Below, in pieces: positions 30,033-40,965 of a stretch of 64,000 nucleotides of DNA (position 1 is the first letter of the stretch; each line of letters begins with the position of its first letter). Source of the DNA: [Haemophilus] ducreyi (GTDB taxonomy: Bacteria; Pseudomonadota; Gammaproteobacteria; Enterobacterales; Pasteurellaceae); contig NZ_FOJC01000001.1 of assembly GCF_900109315.1 (NCBI RefSeq), positions 124,001 to 188,000 of the forward strand. Reading direction: 5' to 3'. The translations under genes were made by a program, and so were the position numbers. The notes below the pieces were generated by a model that was not told where the DNA came from, made no database searches, and saw only the letters and a program-made list of their open reading frames with translations.

Positions 30033-30656
30033 ATGAGTAATGAATATTTAAATAAAACAGAAGAACAGCAGTTTGAAGAAGCAAAAAATTGGTTTAAAGA
30101 AAATGGCACGCCAATTTTAGTGGCGATTGTTATTGCTTGTTGTGCGACTTTTGGTTGGAATTTTTGGAAGAATCATCAATTACAAATTGCACAAAAAACG
30201 TCAGAAAATTATCAAGCGGTCATGGAAAGTTATTTACAAGCGCCTGAAAAAAATCAACCGCTATTAGTTAAATTTATTGAAGATCATAAAGCATCAAGTT
30301 ATGCTACTTTCGCACAATTAGAACAAGCCAGACAAGCTGTTGATAAAGCAGATTTTGCGACAGCCAAAATTATTTTAACTGATGCATTAACTAGCACAAC
30401 CGATATGACTTTACAAGCGGTGATCCGTTTCAGATTAGCAATGGTTGATTTTCAATTAAAAGAATATGATACGGCGCTTGCAACTTTAGCACAGCTTAAA
30501 GAGCCTGCTTGGGAGCAACGTAAGCACTTATTAAGGGGGGATATTTTTGCGATAAAAGGCGATAGCGAGCAAGCTAAACAAGCTTATAAACAAGCGCTAG
30601 CCTTAGCCGATGAGCAAGATAAATTATTGATTGAAGTACGTTTAAATAATTTATAA
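30033..30656 (+). CDS. yfgM: Ancillary SecYEG translocon subunit YfgM
   Basis: The 207-residue protein has a short cytoplasmic N terminus (NKTEEQQFEEAKNWFKENG), one membrane helix (about residues 27-43) and a periplasmic TPR-like domain. It is the YfgM family, which associates with SecYEG and PpiD and links translocation to periplasmic chaperones. AAGGAG precedes the ATG. In enterics bamB follows. Here yfgM ends in a terminator and bamB is not in the window. Confidence 0.88.
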   Translation: MSNEYLNKTEEQQFEEAKNWFKENGTPILVAIVIACCATFGWNFWKNHQLQIAQKTSENYQAVMESYLQAPEKNQPLLVKFIEDHKASSYATFAQLEQARQAVDKADFATAKIILTDALTSTTDMTLQAVIRFRLAMVDFQLKEYDTALATLAQLKEPAWEQRKHLLRGDIFAIKGDSEQAKQAYKQALALADEQDKLLIEVRLNNL

Positions 30657-30666
30657 TTTTAATAAA

Positions 30667-30693
30667 AGGATTGCGAAAGCGGTCCTATTTTTT
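30667..30693 (+). terminator. Intrinsic terminator after yfgM
   Basis: Stem AGGATTGC / GCGGTCCT (two G-U pairs) closed by a GAAA tetraloop, then A and T6. Confidence 0.8.
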
Positions 30694-30782
30694 CATTTTA
30701 AGTAAATATGTAATTTATATTTTACATCTTGTGTTTTTTTTAGCAAAATTATTCGGAATTATATTACATTTTAAGGTGGGGT

Positions 30783-31466
30783 ATGAATAGATATATAGTT
30801 TACAATTTTATTAAACAAGAAATTAGCGGTTGGAAGCCCTTTGAAGTTATTTGGTTGCTATTTTTTATCGCGGCGCAAATTTGGGCTTATATTCAATCCC
30901 CTGATTCAGCGCTAGCAATGATCTCTGGTATAGCAGGATTAATTTGTGTGGTGTTAGTCAGTAAAGGCAAAATAAGTAATTATTTCTTTGGTTTAATTTT
31001 TGCCTATACTTATTTTTATGTTGCTTGGGGCAATAATTTTATCGGTGAAATGAACAGCGTACTTTATGTCTATTTACCGGCTCAATTTATTGGCTATTTT
31101 GTTTGGAAAGCAAATTTGCAACAAGATAGCAAAGGCAGTACTGCCGTGATTGCTAAGTCTTTAAGTTTAAAAGGTTGGATAATTTTACTGTTGGGGATTA
31201 CAGTATCGACCCTGTTATTTATTCAGGCGTTAAAGGTTGCGGGCGGAAGTTCAACGGGCTTAGATGGTTTGACAACCATAACCACATTTACTGCACAGCT
31301 ACTTATGATTTTACGTTATCGTGAGCAATGGATTTTATGGATTGCCTTAAATATATTATCCATTTTGCTATGGGCAGAAACCCCTGCAATGTATCTAATG
31401 TATGTAGCTTATTTACTCAACTCATTGTATGGATTATACAATTGGAGTAAATTACAAACATCTTAA
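30783..31466 (+). CDS. pnuC: Nicotinamide riboside transporter PnuC
   Basis: The 227-residue integral membrane protein has about seven helices and belongs to the PnuC family, which imports nicotinamide riboside by facilitated diffusion. Family segments include WIALNILSILLWAE near the C terminus and YFFGLIFAYTYFYVAW. In Pasteurellaceae PnuC is central to NAD acquisition from V factor. AAGGTGGGG lies just before the ATG. A weak palindrome TGTAA...TTACA at 30709-30726 could be an operator, but I cannot assign it. Confidence 0.92.
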   Translation: MNRYIVYNFIKQEISGWKPFEVIWLLFFIAAQIWAYIQSPDSALAMISGIAGLICVVLVSKGKISNYFFGLIFAYTYFYVAWGNNFIGEMNSVLYVYLPAQFIGYFVWKANLQQDSKGSTAVIAKSLSLKGWIILLLGITVSTLLFIQALKVAGGSSTGLDGLTTITTFTAQLLMILRYREQWILWIALNILSILLWAETPAMYLMYVAYLLNSLYGLYNWSKLQTS

Positions 31467-31477
31467 CTTATTACAAC

Positions 31478-31520
31478 AAGCGGTCACTTTTATTTGTTAA
31501 AATGGAAAAAGTGACCGCTT
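31478..31520. terminator. Convergent uptake-sequence terminator between pnuC and purD
   Basis: AAGCGGTCACTTTT and AAAAGTGACCGCTT pair over 14 bp with a 15-nt loop. The left arm is part of a full ACAAGCGGT uptake core (31476). It sits between converging genes. Confidence 0.8.
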
Positions 31521-31551
31521 ATTTAAGCGGATAACATCGCCATTAATTATG

Positions 31552-32835
31552 TTATGCTTTTTCGCGCTGTACGGCACGATAACCAATATCGGCACGATAG
31601 AAACGCCCTTGCCAATTAATTTGTTCAGCCAATTTCAATGCTTGTTGTTGAGCTTCATACACTGAATTACCTAAAGCCGTTGCACATAATACTCTACCAC
31701 TATTAGTGACTAATTTACCCGCCTTTTCTTCGACACCCGCTAGAAAAACCTTGTGTGATGGAGTTGTAGTGGGAATAGCGGTAATTTCATCGCCCTTGCG
31801 ATAATCTGCAGGATAGCCTTCAGCTGCTAATACAATGCCTAATGCAGCTTGCTTACACCATACTGATTTAATCGTATCTAACTTGCCTTCACAAGCTTTT
31901 AAGCAGAGTTCGATTAAATCTGATTCCAAACGCATCATAATCGGTTGTGTCTCTGGATCGCCAAAACGACAGTTAAATTCAATCACTTTAGCTTGGCCAT
32001 CAGGCATAATCATTAAGCCAGCATATAAAAAGCCAGTATATGGATTATTTTCAGCAGCCATACCGCGTACAGTCGGATAAATAATCTCTTCCATAATTCG
32101 ATTATGAATAGTGGGTGTAACAACAGGTGCGGGCGAGTAAGCCCCCATTCCACCCGTATTTAAGTCTGTATCGCCTTCTCCAACACGTTTATGATCTTGT
32201 GAAGTTGCCATCGCTTCCACATTTTCACCGTCTACCATTACGATAAAACTAGCTTCTTCGCCATCAAGAAATTCTTCGATCACGACACGGCTACCGGCAT
32301 CGCCAAATGCATTGCCTGATAGTATATCTTTTACCGCTTCTTCTGCTTCAGTTAATGTCATCGCCACAATCACGCCTTTACCCGCAGCTAAGCCATCTGC
32401 TTTAATCACAATAGGCGCGCCTTTTGTTTTTAAATAAGCTAAAGCGGGCGCTATTTCAGTAAAATTTTGATATTCAGCCGTTGGTATTTTGTGGCGCGCT
32501 AAAAAATCTTTAGTAAAGGCTTTTGAACCTTCTAACTGAGCGGCTGCTTGTGTCGGACCAAAAATCTTTAAACCATTTGCCCTAAAAGCATCAACAACGC
32601 CAGCGACTAAAGGTGCTTCCGGGCCTACAATTGTCAAGCCGACCGCATTTTCTTTTGCAAAGGCTACCAAAGCGGTGATATCTGTGCTTGCGATTGCAAC
32701 ATTTTCAATGCCTTCTTCTCTTGCCGTTCCTGCATTGCCGGGTGCAACAAACACTTTTTTAGCAAGTGGAGATTTACGGGCTTTCCAAGCTAATGCGTGT
32801 TCGCGACCGCCATTACCAATAATTAAAATATTCAT
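31552..32835 (-). CDS. purD: Phosphoribosylamine-glycine ligase
   Basis: PurD (GAR synthetase) joins glycine to phosphoribosylamine in purine synthesis. The 427-residue ATP-grasp protein starts MNILIIGNGGREHALAWKAR. It has HKRVGEGDTDLNTGGMGAYSP and the metal-binding IEFNCRFGDPETQ. In E. coli it is cotranscribed with purH, which is absent here. A PurR box lies 27 bp upstream of the ATG. Confidence 0.96.
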   Translation of the reverse strand: MNILIIGNGGREHALAWKARKSPLAKKVFVAPGNAGTAREEGIENVAIASTDITALVAFAKENAVGLTIVGPEAPLVAGVVDAFRANGLKIFGPTQAAAQLEGSKAFTKDFLARHKIPTAEYQNFTEIAPALAYLKTKGAPIVIKADGLAAGKGVIVAMTLTEAEEAVKDILSGNAFGDAGSRVVIEEFLDGEEASFIVMVDGENVEAMATSQDHKRVGEGDTDLNTGGMGAYSPAPVVTPTIHNRIMEEIIYPTVRGMAAENNPYTGFLYAGLMIMPDGQAKVIEFNCRFGDPETQPIMMRLESDLIELCLKACEGKLDTIKSVWCKQAALGIVLAAEGYPADYRKGDEITAIPTTTPSHKVFLAGVEEKAGKLVTNSGRVLCATALGNSVYEAQQQALKLAEQINWQGRFYRADIGYRAVQREKA

Positions 32836-32861
32836 TTAGACTTCCTATATAACTGAGTTAA

Positions 32862-32877
32862 AAGCAAACGTTTGCGT
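32862..32877 (-). promoter_or_regulatory. PurR operator of purD
   Basis: AAGCAAACGTTTGCGT matches the PurR consensus ACGCAAACGTTTGCGT at 14 of 16 positions, with the palindromic core CAAACGTTTG intact. Confidence 0.85.
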
Positions 32878-33034
32878 AAGTTTACTATATTTGAATGCAA
32901 TCGCATAGGTGCGATTGGTAAAGTAATCACCAAATTTGCCCACTTTTTTCGCTTAAATTTTACTTGCTTGCAAGTGTTAAATCTGTATAATTCTGATATT
33001 CAGTCACATTTATTTTTTAATCCTTGCTTCCACA

Positions 33035-33083
33035 AGTTGGTGACTGGCTAAAGTTGGAGGCTGCTAACCCGTAAGGATAGTCA
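33035..33083 (+). promoter_or_regulatory. Possible S6:S18-binding leader of rpsF
   Basis: The leader just before rpsF contains TGACT (33041-33045) complementary to AGTCA (33079-33083) and the element AACCCGTAAGG with a CCG. A CCG-containing stem ahead of rpsF is the known autoregulatory S6:S18 site in many bacteria. The exact fold was not modelled. Confidence 0.4.
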
Positions 33084-33432
33084 ATGCGTCACTACGAAAT
33101 CGTTTTTATGGTTCATCCAGACCAAAGCGAACAAGTACCAGCAATGATTGAACGTTATACAGCGTCTGTAACAGAGGCTGGCGGTCAAGTTCATCGCTTA
33201 GAAGATTGGGGTCGTCGTCAATTAGCATACCCAATCAATAAACTTCACAAAGCACATTATGTGTTAATGAATGTAGAAGCACCTAAAAGTGTAATCGATG
33301 AGTTAGAAACTAACTTCCGTTATAACGATGCAGTTCTTCGTAACTTAATCGTTCACACTAAAGCTGTAGTAAAAGAAGCTTCATTAATGGCGAAAGCTAA
33401 AGAAAGCAAAACTACTGAAGTGGTAGCTGAAG

Positions 33433-33458
<26 letters not shown>
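33084..33458 (+). CDS. rpsF: 30S ribosomal protein S6
   Basis: The 124-residue protein starts [21 protein letters not shown] and includes [20 protein letters not shown], both diagnostic of S6. S6 pairs with S18 on the platform of the 30S subunit. The acidic C-terminal tail ([13 protein letters not shown]) is the site of RimK glutamylation in enterics. It is first in the operon rpsF-priB-rpsR-rplI. Confidence 0.97.
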
Positions 33459-34009
<551 letters not shown>

Positions 34010-34026
34010 TAGAGAGGTCGAGTACA

Positions 34027-34476
34027 ATGCAAGTTATTTTATTAGACAAAGTTGCTCACTTGGGAACAGTGGGTGACCAAGTGACAGTTAAATCAGGTTA
34101 TGCACGTAACTTTTTAATTCCACAAGGTAAAGCTGTTATGGCTACTGCGGCGAATATTGCGCATTTTGAAGCACGTCGCGCAGAGTTAGAAGCTAAAGCG
34201 GCCGCTGTTTTATCTGCAGCAAAAGAGCGTGCAGCTAAAATTGCAGCTATTGGAGCAGTATCTGTATCTGCAACAGCAGGTGATGATGGTCGTTTATTTG
34301 GTTCAATCTCAGCAAAAGATATTGCTGATGCATTGGTTGCAGCAGGTATTGAAGTAACTAAATCAGAAGTTCGTTTAGGCGAAGGTCCACTTCGTACTAC
34401 TGGCGAACATGAAGTTAAAGTTCATCTTCACGCTGAAGTAAATGCAATGGTAACAGTAAACGTAGTTGCTGAATAA
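34027..34476 (+). CDS. rplI: 50S ribosomal protein L9
   Basis: The 149-residue protein starts [20 protein letters not shown] with the family signature [14 protein letters not shown], a long central helix and a C-terminal domain. L9 helps maintain the reading frame. It is last in the operon and ends in a strong terminator. Confidence 0.97.
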   Translation: MQVILLDKVAHLGTVGDQVTVKSGYARNFLIPQGKAVMATAANIAHFEARRAELEAKAAAVLSAAKERAAKIAAIGAVSVSATAGDDGRLFGSISAKDIADALVAAGIEVTKSEVRLGEGPLRTTGEHEVKVHLHAEVNAMVTVNVVAE

Positions 34477-34490
34477 TCTTTAGTTATTTA

Positions 34491-34518
34491 AAAACCCAGT
34501 CAGAAGGCTGGGTTTTTT
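34491..34518 (+). terminator. Intrinsic terminator of the S6 operon
   Basis: Stem AAAACCCAG / CTGGGTTTT, 8-nt loop, T-rich tail. Confidence 0.9.
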
Positions 34519-34698
34519 ATAGCTATTTGGGGGCTTAGTGGTTAATTCACGCTGTTTAGATAACAGCTAAAATCATTATTGATTTATAGTCAAATGTGAA
34601 TATTGTATTTAATGTTTGAGCAGGATCATAAAATTTTTACCGTGTTTATTGATGATGAATTATAATAGTCCGTAATTTAGATGATGAAGGGCAGGATA

Positions 34699-35481
34699 AT
34701 GCATTATAAAGGACTATTAATTTTAGGCTTAGCTATGTTAAGTAGTACAGCAATAGCAAAATGGCAAAAAATCAATGATGTTGATTATACTTGGGGGCCT
34801 TTCAAGATTTGTAATATTTCACTTTTTACTGAAACGGGGGAATATAAGCCACAAGAACGTCCTATTATGCTGACGTTAAGATATAATAAACCGGTTGATG
34901 GACGTGATTTTGCTATTTCTGTTGCTAAATCTTGGGCCAATTTAGGTATTGCATTATCTGAACAAAATGTTGTGATTGATCGATTACGTAAAATTCTGCC
35001 AGATTTAAAATCTGGAGATGCTTTAAGTTATATTGCATTATCAGATCATGGCTATTTTGTTTTGAATGATCAAGTAATAGAACAAGAATTTAATCATGAG
35101 TTTAATGATGCAATGCTAGCGATTTGGCTTGATCCGAAGGTGGAATTTAGTCATAAATTAATTACTAAAAAAATAGAAGGTGCGGCACAAGCGGTGCATT
35201 ATTCAGCAGAATATCGCGAGAAAGTCACGTCTTCCTCTGAGGATCTAGTCACTCAAGAACAAAGACAACAAAATCTGCCTAACGGAATACCTTCTGGAGC
35301 AACATCATTAACCGAACAAGAAGAACGTGAAGATGATGAGAAACCGCCGGCAATATCAGAAGATGCAGAAAATGATCTGCACCATTCAATAGATGAATCA
35401 GCACCACAAATCGTAGAGCCTGAGCAAGAAATCATTCTTGATGTTGATCCGATGCCTGATTATCAATCACCGGTGTCTTAA
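34699..35481 (+). CDS. Periplasmic chalcone-isomerase-like protein
   Basis: The 260-residue protein has a signal peptide (MHYKGLLILGLAMLSSTAIA). The mature domain to about residue 160 reads WGPFKICNISLFTETGEYKP, IMLTLRYNKPVDGRDFAISV, and LPDLKSGDALSYIALSDHGYFVLND. This resembles bacterial chalcone-isomerase-like proteins, whose role is unknown. The C-terminal ~95 residues are acidic, Glu/Asp/Pro-rich and probably disordered. The start at 34699 is chosen for AAGGGCAGGA upstream and because it begins the signal peptide. It is a single gene. Confidence 0.65.
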   Translation: MHYKGLLILGLAMLSSTAIAKWQKINDVDYTWGPFKICNISLFTETGEYKPQERPIMLTLRYNKPVDGRDFAISVAKSWANLGIALSEQNVVIDRLRKILPDLKSGDALSYIALSDHGYFVLNDQVIEQEFNHEFNDAMLAIWLDPKVEFSHKLITKKIEGAAQAVHYSAEYREKVTSSSEDLVTQEQRQQNLPNGIPSGATSLTEQEEREDDEKPPAISEDAENDLHHSIDESAPQIVEPEQEIILDVDPMPDYQSPVS

Positions 35482-35498
35482 TTTTTGTCATTAGATGT

Positions 35499-36251
35499 TC
35501 ACTTTTTAATTGCTTTGATAAAAAGTAACGGTGGTCGATGTTGCAAGTCTTTAAATTCCTGATGCCATTTAGTTTGTTCAGCTAACATAGGCTCTTCTAT
35601 TTGTTTAATTTCAAATCCTGCTTGAATTAATTGATTAATAATGCTTGCCATAGTGCGATGGTAAGTTTTAAATGACTGTTGGAACCAGTTTCTATCTCGT
35701 TCACCTTCCTCGCGGTAATAGTTTAGTCGATAGGCGACCTGTTGTTTTTTTTCATTTTTTTCCCAACGATATCCGGTTCGATAACACGTCACAATCGGAT
35801 GTTCTTGTGAAAAGATAAGGGTGCCGTTAGCGGTCATTTTTATTGCAATATTGGCTAATAAATTAGCAAAATCTTGAATATAATGGAAAGCAAATGAGCT
35901 TGTTACAATATCAAACTGCTGTTCTTCTAGCTCATTTAAACGTTCCATCGGTAAACAATGGAGTGAAAAAGCCGATTTGGTTGATGAATGTTGGCTCAGT
36001 TTTTGTTGTGCTTCAGTTAGCATTCGTTCTGATAAGTCAAGCCCAACTACTTTGCTTGCCCCTAACATTAAATAATGCGCTAAATGTGAGCCTGTACCGC
36101 AGCCTAAATCTAGTATTTTTTTGTTAGTTAACGTGGGTAATAAGGAAAACATCGTTGGCTTTTCAACGATTTCATTTAGGCTGAATGGATTTTGGCGTAA
36201 TTGTTGATAACGTTCGAAGAAAATTGGCGTATCATAAATGTTTTTTTTCAT
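35499..36251 (-). CDS. Class I SAM-dependent methyltransferase
   Basis: The 250-residue protein has the Rossmann methyltransferase motifs: motif I KKILDLGCGTGSHLAHY (near residues 44-60), the acidic VVGLDLSERML, FDIVTSSFAFHYIQD (motif IV region), and NGTLIFSQEHP. The substrate is unknown. The HYIQD context and C-terminal region are like small-molecule methyltransferases of the Methyltransf_11 group. It is a single leftward gene and its 3' end lies 17 bp from the preceding convergent gene. Confidence 0.82.
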   Translation of the reverse strand: MKKNIYDTPIFFERYQQLRQNPFSLNEIVEKPTMFSLLPTLTNKKILDLGCGTGSHLAHYLMLGASKVVGLDLSERMLTEAQQKLSQHSSTKSAFSLHCLPMERLNELEEQQFDIVTSSFAFHYIQDFANLLANIAIKMTANGTLIFSQEHPIVTCYRTGYRWEKNEKKQQVAYRLNYYREEGERDRNWFQQSFKTYHRTMASIINQLIQAGFEIKQIEEPMLAEQTKWHQEFKDLQHRPPLLFIKAIKK

Positions 36252-36427
36252 ATTTTCGGTGCTAATTGGCTATGATGAATCAATGTTAGCGGTATATTAC
36301 TTTTATTCAGCAACGTTTTAAAGTGCTTTAAGTATGAGTATATTTACTTGAAATCAGAATTATTTAGAGAATATAGTCGGCTTGATGTATAATCATCAAT
36401 TGATATTTTTTAGAAGGGTATGATGCA

Positions 36428-36961
36428 ATGAGTCAATTTTTCTATATTCATCCTGATAATCCACAGGTTCGTTTAATTAATCAAGCGGTTGAAATTATTA
36501 AAAATGGTGGCGTGATTATTTATCCAACAGATTCAGGCTATGCATTAGGCTGCGCAATAGGTGAGAAACATGCAATGGATAGAATTGTTGCTATCCGTAA
36601 GTTGCCAGAAAACCATAATTTTACATTTGTTTGTAGTGATCTAGCTGAACTTTCAACTTATGCATTGGTGACTAATCAGTTGTATCGTCTGATTAAAAAC
36701 AATACACCTAATCCTTACACTTTTATTTTTCCTGCAACTAAAGATGTGCCACGTAGATTAATGACAAAGCGTAAAACAATTGGTATTAGAGTTCCAAATA
36801 ATACGATTGCATTAGCATTAATTTCTGCGTTAGGTGAACCGATTCTTTCTTGTTCATTAATGTTGCCTGATACTGAAATAACGGAATCTGATCCGGATGA
36901 AATCCGCCAACATTTAGAGCATCGAGTGGATCTGATTATTCACGGCGGTTATTTAGGGTAA
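36428..36961 (+). CDS. yciO: YciO/Sua5-YrdC domain protein, truncated by a stop
   Basis: YciO belongs to the YrdC RNA-binding family related to the tRNA threonylcarbamoylation enzyme TsaC. Family segments are GVIIYPTDSGYALGCAIG (near residues 28-45) and TFIFPATKDVPRRLM. The product stops at 177 residues after IIHGGYLG. The same frame then reads QPTSVVDLTGDTPMILREGS, then GDLSPFN, to a TAA at 37043-37045. Relatives read GGYLGQQPT, so a CAA to TAA change fits exactly, and the ancestral length is 205. The enzyme may be impaired. It is followed by rluB as in enterics. Confidence 0.85.
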   Translation: MSQFFYIHPDNPQVRLINQAVEIIKNGGVIIYPTDSGYALGCAIGEKHAMDRIVAIRKLPENHNFTFVCSDLAELSTYALVTNQLYRLIKNNTPNPYTFIFPATKDVPRRLMTKRKTIGIRVPNNTIALALISALGEPILSCSLMLPDTEITESDPDEIRQHLEHRVDLIIHGGYLG

Positions 36962-37104
36962 CAGCCGACCTCGGTAGTTGATTTAACAGGCGATACTCCA
37001 ATGATTTTGCGTGAAGGTTCAGGTGATCTCAGCCCATTTAATTAATACTAAGAAATATTTCTCATATAACACGACGCTCGTGAGAGCGACAATAAGGAAT
37101 CCTA

Positions 37105-38175
37105 ATGACAACATTTCACAAAAAAGCAGCTAACAAGCGCCCTGTTTCTTTCAAAAGCAGACAACAAGATGATATAACCTCTTTTAAAAAGAGTGAAAAT
37201 AAAACGCATAAAAAGTCTGTTAAGAATCGAAGTAAAGCGGTACGTTTAACGGCTAATTCAGTTGCAAAATCAACGCTAAAATTACCCGCTTCTGAGCAAA
37301 TGCTACAGGATAAAAAAACCAAGATAGTCGGTGAAAAATTACAAAAAATCTTAGCGCGGGCAGGGCAAGGATCTCGCCGTGAGTTAGAAGAAGTCATTGC
37401 AGCTGGGCGTGTGAGTGTTGATGGTAAGATTGCCTCGTTAGGTGATCGGGTACACGTTAATGCTACGACTAAAATCCGTATTGATGGTACTTTAATTAAC
37501 TTAGTGGCCGCTCAAAAAGAAATTTGTCGTGTATTAATGTATTACAAGCCTGAAGGTGAACTTTGTACCCGTGCTGATCCAGAAGGTCGCGCTACAGTAT
37601 TTGATCGCTTACCGCGTTTAACGGGCTCGCGTTGGATTGCAGTAGGTCGTTTAGATATTAACACTTCAGGGTTATTATTATTTACTACAGATGGGGATTT
37701 AGCCAACCGTTTAATGCATCCAAGTCATGAAGTGGAACGTGAATATTCAGTGCGTGTTTTTGGGCAGGTTGATGACGCGATGTTGCAACGTTTACGTAAA
37801 GGTGTGCAATTGGAAGATGGTCCGGCAAACTTTAAGCAAATTAAAGCTGTTGGTGGTACAGGTCTAAACCAATGGTTTGATGTAACACTCACTGAAGGCC
37901 GAAATCGGGAAGTCCGGCGTTTATGGGAATCTCAAGGTGTAGAAGTTAGCCGTTTGATTCGTATTCGCTATGGTAATATTAAGTTAGAAAAAGGTTTACC
38001 GCGTGGTGGTTGGGAAGAGATGGGATTAGAACAAGTCAACTATTTGCGTGATCTAGTGGGTTTACCTGCAGAAACAGAGACAAAAGTAGATGTGACTAAA
38101 AATCGTCGTCGCACTAATATCCGTCAAATTCGTAAGGCGCTAAAACAGCATTCAAAATATCGAACAAAAAATTAA
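37105..38175 (+). CDS. rluB: 23S rRNA pseudouridine synthase B
   Basis: RluB makes pseudouridine 2605 in 23S rRNA. The 356-residue protein has a basic N-terminal extension of about 75 residues, an S4 RNA-binding domain ([20 protein letters not shown]), and the catalytic RsuA-family segment [20 protein letters not shown] with the catalytic Asp, then [15 protein letters not shown]. It follows yciO, the conserved neighbourhood. AAGGAA precedes the ATG. Confidence 0.93.
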   Translation: MTTFHKKAANKRPVSFKSRQQDDITSFKKSENKTHKKSVKNRSKAVRLTANSVAKSTLKLPASEQMLQDKKTKIVGEKLQKILARAGQGSRRELEEVIAAGRVSVDGKIASLGDRVHVNATTKIRIDGTLINLVAAQKEICRVLMYYKPEGELCTRADPEGRATVFDRLPRLTGSRWIAVGRLDINTSGLLLFTTDGDLANRLMHPSHEVEREYSVRVFGQVDDAMLQRLRKGVQLEDGPANFKQIKAVGGTGLNQWFDVTLTEGRNREVRRLWESQGVEVSRLIRIRYGNIKLEKGLPRGGWEEMGLEQVNYLRDLVGLPAETETKVDVTKNRRRTNIRQIRKALKQHSKYRTKN

Positions 38176-38190
38176 GAGAGTAAAACATAA

Positions 38191-38234
38191 ATGCAAGGCC
38201 ATAAAAATCACGTTTTTATGGCCTTGCATTTTTA
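38191..38234. terminator. Long terminator after rluB
   Basis: A perfect 17-bp stem begins ATGCAAGGCCATAAAAA, loop TCACG (about 5 nt), then TTTTTAT. It could act on both strands, with ndk converging. Confidence 0.9.
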
Positions 38235-38277
38235 TATTGTTGAATATTCACTCATCGCGAGTTAACGTGGTTGTTGT

Positions 38278-38694
38278 CTAACAAATTTCCTCTTTGCTAA
38301 AGAAGTAATCTATTTCACGTTTGGCCGAAGTTTCTGAGTCTGAGCCGTGTACAGAATTTTCTTGATTACTGATTGCATAAAGCGCACGAATTGTGCCCGC
38401 TTCTCGTTGTTCTGGGTTAGTCGCGCCCATTAATTCACGGTAATGTGCAATGGCATTTTCGCCTTCTAATACTATTGCGACAATTGGTGCTGAGATCATA
38501 AATTCAACTAATGATGCAAAAAACGGTTTATCTTGATGTTCAAGGTAAAATTTTTCCGCTTGTGCTTGTGTTAATTGCAATTTTTTGATGGCTTTGATTT
38601 TAAGGCCTGCATTTTCTAAATAGCTAATAATTTTTCCGATGAGATTACGTTGTGTCGCATCAGGTTTAATTAAACAAAGTGTTTGTTGAAGCAT
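38278..38694 (-). CDS. ndk: Nucleoside diphosphate kinase
   Basis: Ndk transfers phosphate between nucleoside di- and triphosphates through a phosphohistidine. The 138-residue protein starts [20 protein letters not shown] and carries the active-site NSVHGSDS with His116. AAGGAG precedes the ATG. It lies 69 bp after metG and is probably cotranscribed with it. Confidence 0.96.
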   Translation of the reverse strand: MLQQTLCLIKPDATQRNLIGKIISYLENAGLKIKAIKKLQLTQAQAEKFYLEHQDKPFFASLVEFMISAPIVAIVLEGENAIAHYRELMGATNPEQREAGTIRALYAISNQENSVHGSDSETSAKREIDYFFSKEEIC

Positions 38695-38763
38695 TTTATC
38701 TCCTTGTTGCTTGATATTAGGCTCGTCTTTGTTAAAGATTTGCCAGTAATGGGCCAGACTTGA

Positions 38764-40818
38764 TTATTTTACTTGCATGCCTGGGCGAATGCCACAGTCG
38801 CCTGAAAGTAAGAACAAGTCTGAGCCCCCCGTTCCTGCCGATAGAATCATTCCTTCGGATAGACCAAATTTCATTTTACGTGGTGCTAAGTTGGCAACCA
38901 TAATTACAAAGCGACCATTTAATTCTTCCGGTTTGCTATAAGCCGCTTTAATGCCGGAGAGAACTTGCCGTTGGTGATCTCCTAAATCTAATTGGAATTT
39001 TAATAGTTTATTTGATTCTGGTACAGCTTCACATTGGATTACTTTGGCAACACGTAAATCTAGTTTGGCAAAATCATCAATGCTGATTTCTGCTGCGATG
39101 GGTTCAATATTTTGTTGTTGATTATCGTTCATTGTTGATGCTACTTGTGGTTGTTCTGTTTTAGGTTGCGTTGAGAATAGTGCTTTAGTTTCTTCAATCA
39201 CGCTATCAATTTGTTTTTTCTCTAAGCGCGAGAAGAGAGATTTAAAGGGTGCAACGTTTTGATTTAGTAATGGACTAGCAATGTTATCCCAACGTAGTTC
39301 AGTTTGTAAAAATGCTTCTGCACGTGTTGCTAATTGTGGTAAAACGGGTTTTAAATAGCTGATTAAAATACGGAATAATTCAATGCCCATTGAGCAAACT
39401 GCATGCAATTCAGCTTCACGATCTGCTTGTTTAGCGATTACCCACGGTGCTTTATCATCAACATATTTATTGGCTTTATCACATAAATCCATAATTAAGC
39501 GAATAGCTTTATTGTATTCTCTTGCTTCATAATGATCGGCGATGTTGCTAGCTTGTGCTACAAATTCTGCAAAGAGGGCTTCATCTTCTAATTTATCTGC
39601 TAAGTTGCCGGCAAAACGTTTCGTAATAAAACTTGCATTACGTGAGGCAAGATTGACTAATTTATTAACAATATCACTGTTAACACGTTGTACAAAATCG
39701 TCAAGATTTAGATCTAAATCTTCAATCCGTTTATTTAGTTTGGCGGCGTAGTAATAACGTAAACATTCTGGATCAATATGTTTTAAGTAAGTGCTTGCTT
39801 GAATAAAAGTACCACGTGATTTTGACATTTTGACACCATCAACGGTGACATAGCCATGTGCAAATATATTGGTTGGTTTACGCTGATCACAGCCTTCTAG
39901 CATAGCAGGCCAAAATAAACTATGGAAGTAGACGATATCTTTGCCGATAAAGTGATAAAGTTCAGTTTTACTTTCTTTTTGCCAAAATTTTTCATAATTT
40001 AAACCGGTTCGATCACACAGATTTTTGAATGAAGCCATATAACCGATTGGTGCGTCTAACCATACATAGAAGAATTTATTTTCAGTGTCTGGAATCGGGA
40101 AGCCAAAATAAGGCGCATCACGGCTGATATCCCATTGTTGTAAGCCACTTTCAAACCATTCTTGCATTTTATTAGCAATTTGAGGTTGTAATGAACCTGA
40201 ATGCGTCCAAGTTTTTAACATTGCTTCAAAGTTGGGTAAGTCAAAAAAGAAATGTTCAGATTGTTTGACAATAGGCGTAGCACCGGATACAACAGAATGT
40301 GGGTTAATTAAATCCATAGGACTATATGTAGACGCACAGACTTCACAGTTATCACCATATTGATCTTCAGCTTGGCATTTTGGGCAGGTGCCTTTCACAA
40401 AGCGATCAGGTAAAAACATCTGTTTTTCTGGATCGAATAGTTGCGAAATGACACGCGTTTTAATGAGGCCTTTATCCCGTAATGTTTTATACATTGCGGT
40501 GGTAATGTTTCGATTTTCTTCACTGTGTGTAGAATGATAATTATCGAAGCTAATGTTAAAACCTTGAAAATCGGCTATATGATCGGCTTTGGCTTTGGCA
40601 ATGAGTTGTTCTGGGGTGATGCCTTGTTTGGCAGCATTTAGCATAATGGGGGTGCCATGGGCATCATCTGCACAGACAAAATAAACTTGGTGGCCTCTCA
40701 TCCGTTGAAAACGAACCCAAATATCTGCTTGTATATGTTCTAACATATGGCCTAAGTGAATGGCGCCATTGGCATAGGGTAATGCACAAGTAACCAACAT
40801 TTTTCTTTTATTCGACAT
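38764..40818 (-). CDS. metG: Methionyl-tRNA synthetase
   Basis: The 684-residue class I synthetase has HLGH at residues 21-24, zinc-binding Cys 145, 148, 158 and 161, and KMSKS at 330-334. A C-terminal tRNA-binding dimerisation domain begins near [14 protein letters not shown]. It is the long E. coli-type form. It is divergent from menC. Confidence 0.97.
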   Translation of the reverse strand: MSNKRKMLVTCALPYANGAIHLGHMLEHIQADIWVRFQRMRGHQVYFVCADDAHGTPIMLNAAKQGITPEQLIAKAKADHIADFQGFNISFDNYHSTHSEENRNITTAMYKTLRDKGLIKTRVISQLFDPEKQMFLPDRFVKGTCPKCQAEDQYGDNCEVCASTYSPMDLINPHSVVSGATPIVKQSEHFFFDLPNFEAMLKTWTHSGSLQPQIANKMQEWFESGLQQWDISRDAPYFGFPIPDTENKFFYVWLDAPIGYMASFKNLCDRTGLNYEKFWQKESKTELYHFIGKDIVYFHSLFWPAMLEGCDQRKPTNIFAHGYVTVDGVKMSKSRGTFIQASTYLKHIDPECLRYYYAAKLNKRIEDLDLNLDDFVQRVNSDIVNKLVNLASRNASFITKRFAGNLADKLEDEALFAEFVAQASNIADHYEAREYNKAIRLIMDLCDKANKYVDDKAPWVIAKQADREAELHAVCSMGIELFRILISYLKPVLPQLATRAEAFLQTELRWDNIASPLLNQNVAPFKSLFSRLEKKQIDSVIEETKALFSTQPKTEQPQVASTMNDNQQQNIEPIAAEISIDDFAKLDLRVAKVIQCEAVPESNKLLKFQLDLGDHQRQVLSGIKAAYSKPEELNGRFVIMVANLAPRKMKFGLSEGMILSAGTGGSDLFLLSGDCGIRPGMQVK

Positions 40819-40965
40819 CTTAAATCTCTTGAAAAAAACCGGGGAAATTGACCGCTATTGTAGCGAAAAGTGTAATTTTTTGCTACTTGAAAGCAAATTT
40901 TGCCTGAGTTTATTATCAATAAGCGGTAGAATTTATGGCTATTTTGGCAGATATAAGGAAAGACA

